64,000 nt of DNA from Paramacrobiotus metropolitanus (lineage: Eukaryota > Tardigrada > Eutardigrada > Parachela > Macrobiotidae). The notes under the pieces were generated by a model. That model did no database searches, was not told the origin of the DNA, and worked only from the letters and a program-made list of their open reading frames with translations. Positions 58,055 through 64,000 of this stretch are shown piece after piece. The position numbers and the translations under genes are program-made. Numbering within the stretch: position 1 is the stretch's first letter; every line of letters begins with the position of its first letter. Location of the stretch: contig NW_026570258.1 of assembly GCF_019649055.1 (NCBI RefSeq), positions 620,001 to 684,000 on the forward strand, read 5' to 3'.

Positions 58055-59850
58055 TCACTGCTGCATTGCACATGATGCTATACACGTTGCAAATTCGTTC
58101 CTGCGCTCATTGTCCAACGTTACATACTGAGCGTAGCAGTTACTGTGCCAGTTCCGCACCTGGACATTTGGGAGTGTATTTCGCCGCAATTAAATTCGAC
58201 GCACGACTTTTCGCCGCGAAGAAATTTCGCCGCGGGACATTTTGACGCTGGGACACTTCGGTTAGGGACAATTAGCATTGAGACATTTTGACTTTGCGAC
58301 ATTTTGACGCAAGACGTCTGGTCGCGGACACTTCGCCGCAAAAGCATTCGACGCGTTTAATTTTCGCAGTTTTTCCTGGTTTCTTGGGGGATTTTCTTAA
58401 GTCTTTTGGTCTTTTTCAACTGCTCTAAGGCTATTCTTAGGTTAGCCTTAGGTTATTCTTGGGCTATTCTTAGGTTTCTTAGGTTATTCGTAGGTTATTC
58501 TTAGGTTTCTTAGGTTATTCTTAGGTTTCTTAGGTCATTCTTAGTTATTTTTAGGTTTCTTAGGTTATTCTTAGGTTATTCTTAGGTTTCTTAGGCTATT
58601 CTTAGGTTATTCTTAGGTTTCTTAGGCTATTCTTAGGTTATTCTTAGGTTTCTTTGGGTTTTGTGATGTTTCTTAACCTTCATATTTTAAAGGTTTACCT
58701 GCTCAAATGGACTTTTCGTCAAAACAGCCCTGCGGCGAAATGTCTCGACGTCGAAACGGCCGGACGACGAATTGTCTCGCGGCGTAATGTCGTGCCGGTT
58801 AAATGTCCGACGACGAAGCGTCGCAAGGCCAGATGACCTTGCGGCGAAATGTCTGCGACTAAAAGTCCTGCAGCGAGTTGTCGGCGGCGAAATGTCGCGG
58901 TGCCGCCAGTTCCCTTGTGCCTTCACAACCTCTGCGGATGCTCCCAACGATGCTGCAAGGGTCGCACCGCCACGGCGGAATGAGTGTGTTGAGATATGCG
59001 ACGAATCAATGCCTGCTTTGGCCAATACTTTCTTGAGGTAGCCGTTAAACTGCTTTGATGTCATGCTTATCAGGACTTTGTTTCTGCGATAGGAAAGAAG
59101 GTGATCGTTTCCTTTTGCCCCACTCTCGGCAAGCATTTCCTGAATTGCTGCTACCGGACACAATGCCTTAGCCTGCGCAATTTCCGGCATAACCACTTCA
59201 ACTGATCCGTTCCTGTAACGATTAGATTTCAGCGCCGGTGCGGTGACCTTATAACCAATGACCACGCGACATAAGTTTTTCACCAAAACATGCCGATTAC
59301 TGCTGGTGCAAAATAAGTTTGAGCTGCGGAAAAGCGAGAAAAATGCCAACAAACATGCTGCTCAAAACGTTGCTCGGATTCCTTCCGGGACAACTCGTAA
59401 ACGCTGCCGAATTGCAACTAGTGTACTCAGATTTATGCCCACGCGTTTGTGAGGTAACTCTTCGCACTGCTTTTGTGCGCCTGCCAAGGCTTCCTTTATT
59501 GCAAAATGTGAAAGATCTGGTGCGTCCAGGTTCTGCGAATGATGAAGAGATGCTAGACTGGCCACATAATTTATTATCGTTGTATACTGCAACGAGCTAC
59601 GGCGCAACTCGGTAACATATAGGCAAATCGTATGAGGCGAAGCCGGGACTGCTTGAAGTTTATACGCGCTGCAAAACTGCTCAAATCTGCTCCACTGGGA
59701 GCGCCGCGTTCTTTGTGACGAAATCGCTGTGCCACAACTGCGCAAGTGCCTCAGCTGCCTCTCCAGTTCCGCCTTTGGAATATGAGGCGCTGGTCGTCTG
59801 CGGTAAGCGTGCTCCCGGGAAGCTGCGAAAAACAGATACAAATCTGTCAA
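58055..59850 (-). pseudogene. Tyrosine recombinase of the DIRS/Ngaro element, frameshifted and interrupted
   Basis: The first part (59850-59362) gives SQWSRFEQFCSAYKLQAVP and SLASLHHSQNL. A frame change near 59350 leads to the second part, with LLSYRRNKVLI and the HSFRRGGATLAA box (HxxR). The second part reads to QGNW at about 58910, where the foldback element begins. On the other side, at 58146-58055, the same frame resumes with HSNCYAQYV and a TGA stop, supplying the expected catalytic tyrosine region. The target duplication lies exactly at this junction. So the enzyme was probably functional before the frameshift and insertion. Confidence 0.75.
58156..58904. mobile_element. Foldback element with GACATTTCGCCGC arms, perfect 9-bp target duplication
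   Basis: 749 bp, inserted in the recombinase gene. The left arm (58156-58380) is a degenerate array of units such as GACATTTTGACGC and TTCGCCGCG. The right arm (58690-58904) has the complementary units GCGGCGAAATGTC. The core (58381-58689) is a dense array of TTCTTAGGTTA units. Flanks are GCCAGTTCC at 58147-58155 and 58905-58913, a perfect 9-bp direct repeat. Ends are GCACC...GGTGCC. The interrupted reading frame continues across the site, which fixes the borders. No coding capacity. Confidence 0.85.
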
Positions 59851-61155
59851 TATGGCTACTGTCAGAAGTTATCCTGCTAAGAGAATCTGCTGCCACGTTT
59901 GTCACACCTGGACAGTGTATTGCGGTAATTGAAAGGTCAAACTTCAACGTTACATAGAACAAAAGCTTTAGCCACTGCAAAGCCGCACTGTTTTTGGTTG
60001 TACCACGGCAGATGAAGGCTACAGTTGAACTGTTATCTGACGTCACAACCACTCGCTTGCCGGTTAAAATTGGTGCCCATACTAAGATGAGCAGGCATGC
60101 GGCAATTAGCTCCAGAAAGTTAATGTTTTCCCGAAGGGTTCTGTCAACTGCGGGTGCTGCTATCCAGTTACTGCTTACTGACGTCAGTTTAGGGGGTAAC
60201 TGATAATCTGCGTCCCAACATCCTGCCAGCCAATTTTCGTCCATCGTAGCTCCGAAACCACTGAATGACGCGTCCGTGTGTAGAACCGCTCGAGATCGGC
60301 TGGCCACTGCAATTGGCCACTGCACTTTTCCATTTACCGCCGCTGCAAAATTTCCCCACCACTGTAATGCGCACTGCATTGTCCGTGTGACCCGCGCAAG
60401 ATGTGACGGCGCTTTGAGTTTCATCATAATATCAATGAAATACCTGGTAAATGTGGCTGCACCTGCGACTGCTCGGGATGCGAAGGAAATGTGTCCTATT
60501 AATGCCTGCAATTCTCTTTTAGAGATTTTTCTGCTTACTGCAAACTGCAAAGCTGTGGATGCTAAATGGTTTAGCTTTTCTTGCGGTAGAACTATGCACT
60601 GCGACTGCGAATCAATAATCAACCCAAGAAACTGTATGCGAGTGGTGGGACTCACTACCTTTTCCCATTTAAGTGCAAATCCCAGTTTCAGTAACAAGGA
60701 TATAAGCTGCTGTTGCGCTTGTGCGCAGTGCTCGTACGTCTGCGCTATCAAAATAAAATCATCTAAATAACAAATGCATTTAAAACCCAATTTCCTAATC
60801 TTCCTTGCAAATGCCCCCGATATTCGCTGAAAAATTGCCGGTGCGTTGGCCAACCCGAAACATAAAAAGTTGTCAACAAAATACGTTTCCGGTTCATTCC
60901 CGAATCCCCATTTAAACCCCTGCAGTTGCCGGTGCGGTGGGTAAACTGGGACGTGCCGGTATGCGGACTTGATGTCCACAACTGCATAAAAGCAATTAGC
61001 GCAACTAAGCTCAATAACATCCTGAACAGTTTCAAATTTAAACGATTCCGGTTCAATGTACGAATTCAGTCAATCAAAAGGTCTGGAACAATCCGTGATT
61101 GGTCTAGGGGTAAGTGACCCGGATTTAGCTACTGCGCCTATTGCCTGCACGCGAA
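59681..61155 (-). pseudogene. Reverse transcriptase and RNase H of the DIRS/Ngaro element
   Basis: Open from about 61155 with one in-frame TGA at 61070-61072, just after PITDCSRPFD. RT motifs: VDIKSAYRHVPV, the catalytic region CYLDDFILI (YLDD) and GFALKWEKVVSPT. RNase H part: VLHTDASFSGFG, NINFLELIAACL, VTSDNSSTVAF and the C-terminal VAADSLSR, giving the usual acidic residues. The N terminus of the polyprotein is absent. The stop and truncation make it non-autonomous, although most of the domain reads open for more than 430 codons. Confidence 0.8.
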
Positions 61156-61199
61156 GCGGTTTAACACATTCACTACATACAAGTCATTTGTACCAGTTA

Positions 61200-62860
61200 A
61201 CATAATTATTTATTTTCTCTGGGAATTCTTCCACTAACTTCCGCGCTCAAGGCAGCTTTTAACGCGTGGTTTCTTGACGACGGTACACTTGGTGGGTGTG
61301 TCGAAACAGTCGCAGCGGACTTCCAGACTGTAATCGATACAGCACACGCAGCCGGACTCAGTGTCAACATGTCTAAGTGTGAGATTTTTGTCTGTGGAGG
61401 GACCTGCGATGAACGGGAAGCAGCTGTGAAAACCTTCCTTGAACGTTTTCCAACTGTTTCAGTTGCTGCACCGGAAAACCTCTGTCTGTTGGGTGCTCCA
61501 CTGATGAAGAACGGCATCACGTCAGCGATACAGCAGAAAACTGAAGTTATGCGCCTAATTGCTAATCGTCTCGACCTGTTACCCAAACACCAAGCTTACT
61601 TCTTATTGAAGTGCAGTCTCAGCGCGCCAAAGGTTATTCACCTTTTACGCTGCTGCCCAACCTTCGAAGCACGAGACAGTCTCATCGAATTTGACGACGT
61701 TCTTAGACAGTCGCTGCAGTCCATCTGCAATGTGCGCATGGACACATCCGCATGGCGTCAAGCTTCCCTGCCAGTGCGCTGTGGTGGGCTCGGGATCCGC
61801 CGGGTAGAGGAATTATCTTTGGCCTACTTGGCCTCGATTCACGCTACCCAAGGTCTGGTTTGCCGACTGTTGCCGCATTCAGCAGGAGCTGACGTGACGG
61901 ACCACGTGGCTCTTTGGAGGTACCTGTCCGACGACGCACCGCCTCCTTTATCGGAAAGCCGACACCTGCAACGCGCATGGGACACTCCGTATTGTTTAAC
62001 AGAGCAGGCAACCATGCTGCACGATGCTTTAGACCCTGCTAGCAAAGCCCGGCTGTTAGCCGTTTCCACTCCGGAGTCAGGCGTTTGGACACACGCACTT
62101 CCATCTTCCTCCATCGGAAACCTTTTAGATGATGAGACGTTTCGGATCGCCGTTGCAATTCGGCTTGGCGCATCGGCGTCATCCGATCACCAGTGTAAAT
62201 GTGGAAGCGACGTTGCAGCAGACGGTCATCATGGCCTGAGCTGCAAATTTTCAGCGGGAAGAGCAGACGGTCATCATGGCCTGAGCTGCAAATTTTCAGC
62301 GGGAAGACGGCGTAGACATGACTGCATTAACGACATCTTGCGACGGGCTCTTGGCTCAGCAGGTATTCCCGCAAGGACTGAACCTAGAGGCATGCATCAC
62401 GATAACGAAACACGTCCCGATGGCATCACCACTTTCCCATGGACCAGGGGACTGTGTTTGGCATGGGATGTTACCTGTGTTGATACTGTCGCCCGTTCGT
62501 ATTTGGATCAGACCAGTGTAAAGGCCGGAGCGGCAGCAGACCATGCCGAAGCCGAGAAAGCCAAAAAGTACAGTTTGCTGTTGGGACGATACGAATTTGC
62601 GGCTGCCGGCTGCGAAACTTTCGGTAGTTTTGGTACATCTGCCAAACGATTTGTTAACGAAATTGGGAAGAGGATTTCCCTACAAACTGGCGAGATTCGT
62701 AGTCTTGAGTTTTTGAAACAGAACATCTCTCTAGCAATTCAACGTGGTAATGCTGCCTCCGTACTCGGTACCGTTGAGAATGTTGTTTCGTTTAACCGTA
62801 ATTAGATCTTGATATTGTTATCACGTTATTGAAATAAAGTACACTTCAGCCATTATTATT
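61200..62860 (+). mobile_element. 5'-truncated LINE with restriction-like endonuclease
   Basis: The element starts inside the RT and runs to the ORF stop at 62803-62805, followed by a short 3' UTR with AATAAA at 62833-62838. I see no poly-A tract. The 5' end abuts the direct repeat of the DIRS/Ngaro element, so the exact junction is uncertain. Confidence 0.65.
61207..62805 (+). pseudogene. LINE reverse transcriptase C-terminal half plus endonuclease
   Basis: Open frame from before 61230, where the RT active site region reads WFLDDGTLGG. Then follow GLSVNMSKCEIF, the thumb-like PVRCGGLGIRRVEELSLAYLAS, a zinc-knuckle (CKCG...HHGLSC) and RPDGITTF...CLAWDVTCVDT. The last part fits a PD-(D/E)xK restriction-like endonuclease as in site-specific LINEs. 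The zinc-knuckle segment is tandemly duplicated: 45 bp at 62218-62262 repeats exactly at 62263-62307, adding 15 in-frame residues. The finger palm with earlier RT motifs is missing, so the copy cannot transpose by itself. Confidence 0.75.
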
Positions 62861-63152
62861 AAGGGACTGTAACTGACACTTTGTGTGGTGTTCTCGTGAA
62901 TCTGCGTTTACGTATTATTTCTGTTGTACTTAGCAACTCCGTTACTGCGTGTCTGTCACTTGTCGTACTTCATATTTAGTCATCCTGCGAGCTCGCTGCT
63001 GTCAACTTATATTATTAAAGTCATACTTCTTTAAAGTCGTACTTCTTTATACTGAAGTATACATGCATACATCACACTTTGACTAGACTTAAACGACCGC
63101 GCAACGATGTCGGTTTTGCAGTAGCCTCATATTCAGATGTTCGTTTAATGTT
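62806..63152. other. LINE 3' UTR and intergenic spacer
   Basis: Short 3' UTR of the LINE up to about 62860, then AT-rich sequence with a small local duplication (AAGTCATACTTC/AAGTCGTACTTC at about 63018-63045). No gene seen. Confidence 0.4.
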
Positions 63153-64000
63153 TTAGAATTGCTTTAGGGCGAGGCTCTTGGGACCAGTCTTAGCCGCGGT
63201 TTTAGGTTTTGGGGCAGCAGCTTTAGGGACGGCGGCTTTAGGGGCGACAGCCGTGGTTGTAGCGGAAATAGCAGCGGCCGTCTCCTGGTAGGTGGTCTCA
63301 TTGTCCAACAGGACAGCATTCTCCTGGTACAGCCGGCTGTTGGAGTAATCGTAGAACGTCTCGGACAGGCTGCAGTCAACATCCCAAAACCAGTGACAGA
63401 CTAGGGTGATCTGGTTGAAGACCTACAAGAGAGATGCAAATCTACAGCTGACGTTTGCATTATCCAAGGCACGATGTGTGATGGATGTACGTACGGTCAT
63501 GCTGGGGCACAGGAAGGAGGTCTGGTTGCCGTTGACGTCGCAGCGGCGAACAACTGCAAAAGTCATCAGTTTTATACTAGTAACTTTTCTAAAATCTTTA
63601 CCTTGGAGATTTCCGCTACAATTTACTAGAAATCGGAAGTATTACACCAGTTGGGTGCTGCTGGCAAAATAATATTAATGCATACTTTTCGTTATTATGG
63701 TTTATTCGCCTATAAAAACTTTAAAAGATCAACTTTTTTTATTTATCAATAATACTGTTGTTATTCATAATTTTATGTTGTACCTTGGCAGCGTTGAGAA
63801 ACATCAGCATAGAAGCCGGGTTTGTGGGCGTTGCAGTCGAATGTGGATTCCGGAATACTGGTAAGATCGGGATAATCTTGACCGGGCTTTGCCGTCAGTA
63901 CCAGACTGCGAATGTCGTCATTGCTCAGTTTGCTCTTGCCGCGCAGTCGATCCAAAGCGCTGAACACACCCGGACTCTGGACTTGTCTCTTAACCACACC
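63153..64000 (-). CDS. Chitin-binding type-2 (CBM14) protein, 5' part outside the window
   Basis: Three exons in phase: 63784 to beyond 64000, 63495-63553, 63153-63422. The visible protein has a basic helical stretch and then PGQDYPDLTSIP. A single CBM14 domain follows, with six cysteines in the usual spacing: FDC, QRC, RRC, FLC, LVC, VDC. The aromatic residues FYADV and WFWD are present. A tail rich in Ala, Pro and Lys follows (PKAAVPKAAAPKPKTAAK) and the stop is at 63153. Such proteins bind chitin in cuticle or gut lining and are secreted. The signal peptide should lie right of the window. The CBM14 domain spans all three exons. Confidence 0.85.

Larger units (their letters stand above)
57852..61199 (-). 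mobile_element. DIRS/Ngaro-type tyrosine recombinase retrotransposon, defective
   Basis: On the minus strand, reverse transcriptase then RNase H then tyrosine recombinase, with no methyltransferase domain seen, as in Ngaro/PAT-type elements. Both ends carry a 37-bp direct repeat beginning AACACATTCACTACATA (57852-57888 and 61163-61199, three differences). Such repeats could be part of the split direct repeats used by these elements. The 5' coding part before the RT is missing. A foldback element interrupts the recombinase gene at 58156-58904. Confidence 0.75.

Noticed and set aside
58430-58680. TTAGG-containing tract as an interstitial telomere repeat
   Set aside because: The unit is TTCTTAGGTTA-like with variable spacing, not a regular TTAGG array, and it is confined to the cores of foldback elements.

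Overview
The window looks like nuclear DNA of a small-genome ecdysozoan animal. A tardigrade is my guess from gene content, not something I can prove here. Genes are split by short GT-AG introns. The window carries invertebrate-type gustatory receptors, a chitin-binding (CBM14) protein and rhodopsin-like GPCRs. It is not bacterial, so many long ORFs starting at GTG or TTG are meaningless.

Layout. From 1 to 38.4 kb there is an alternating tandem array of two unrelated families: three-exon gustatory-receptor-like (GR) genes, and eleven-exon genes for a secreted modular protein I do not recognise (called SMP here, for secreted modular protein; this is not the lipid-transfer SMP domain). In order these are a decayed SMP1 3' half (612-2801), a GR pseudogene (3478-5779), intact SMP2 (6612-11947, 841 aa), intact GR (14695-16215, 433 aa), a second more distant intact GR (19881-21415, 440 aa), a minus-strand calcium-channel alpha2/delta-like VWA-Cache gene (27523-21670), a third GR pseudogene (30100-31408) and intact SMP3 (32453-38348, 842 aa). 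The repeated GR-SMP order suggests the two genes were duplicated together.

From 39.2 to 44.3 kb lies a minus-strand PDE9-type cGMP phosphodiesterase, for which I could place ten exons in phase. A small two-exon orphan gene (120 aa) follows at 46.2 kb. Then comes a long gene-poor stretch with tandem repeats. Two tandem three-exon rhodopsin-like GPCRs sit at 50.8-52.5 and 54.7-56.4 kb. From 57.2 to 62.8 kb is a transposon cluster: a MITE (miniature inverted-repeat element), a DIRS/Ngaro-type tyrosine-recombinase retrotransposon split by a foldback element, and the 3' half of a LINE with a restriction-like endonuclease. The right edge holds a minus-strand chitin-binding protein cut by the window end.

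The most unusual pattern is a set of foldback elements at 16256-18088, 29498-29801 and 58156-58904, with a worn relative near 28.8-29.1 kb. The three clear copies have TTCTTAGG-rich cores and 9-bp target duplications, two of them perfect. Their inverted arms, however, are built from completely different short repeats. The second notable item is the secreted modular family itself, whose internal modules share sequence motifs and an identical intron-phase series. How the genes work together is inference only: chemoreceptor plus linked secreted protein could act in chemosensation, and the alpha2/delta-like protein, PDE9 and GPCRs would fit signalling in excitable or sensory cells.
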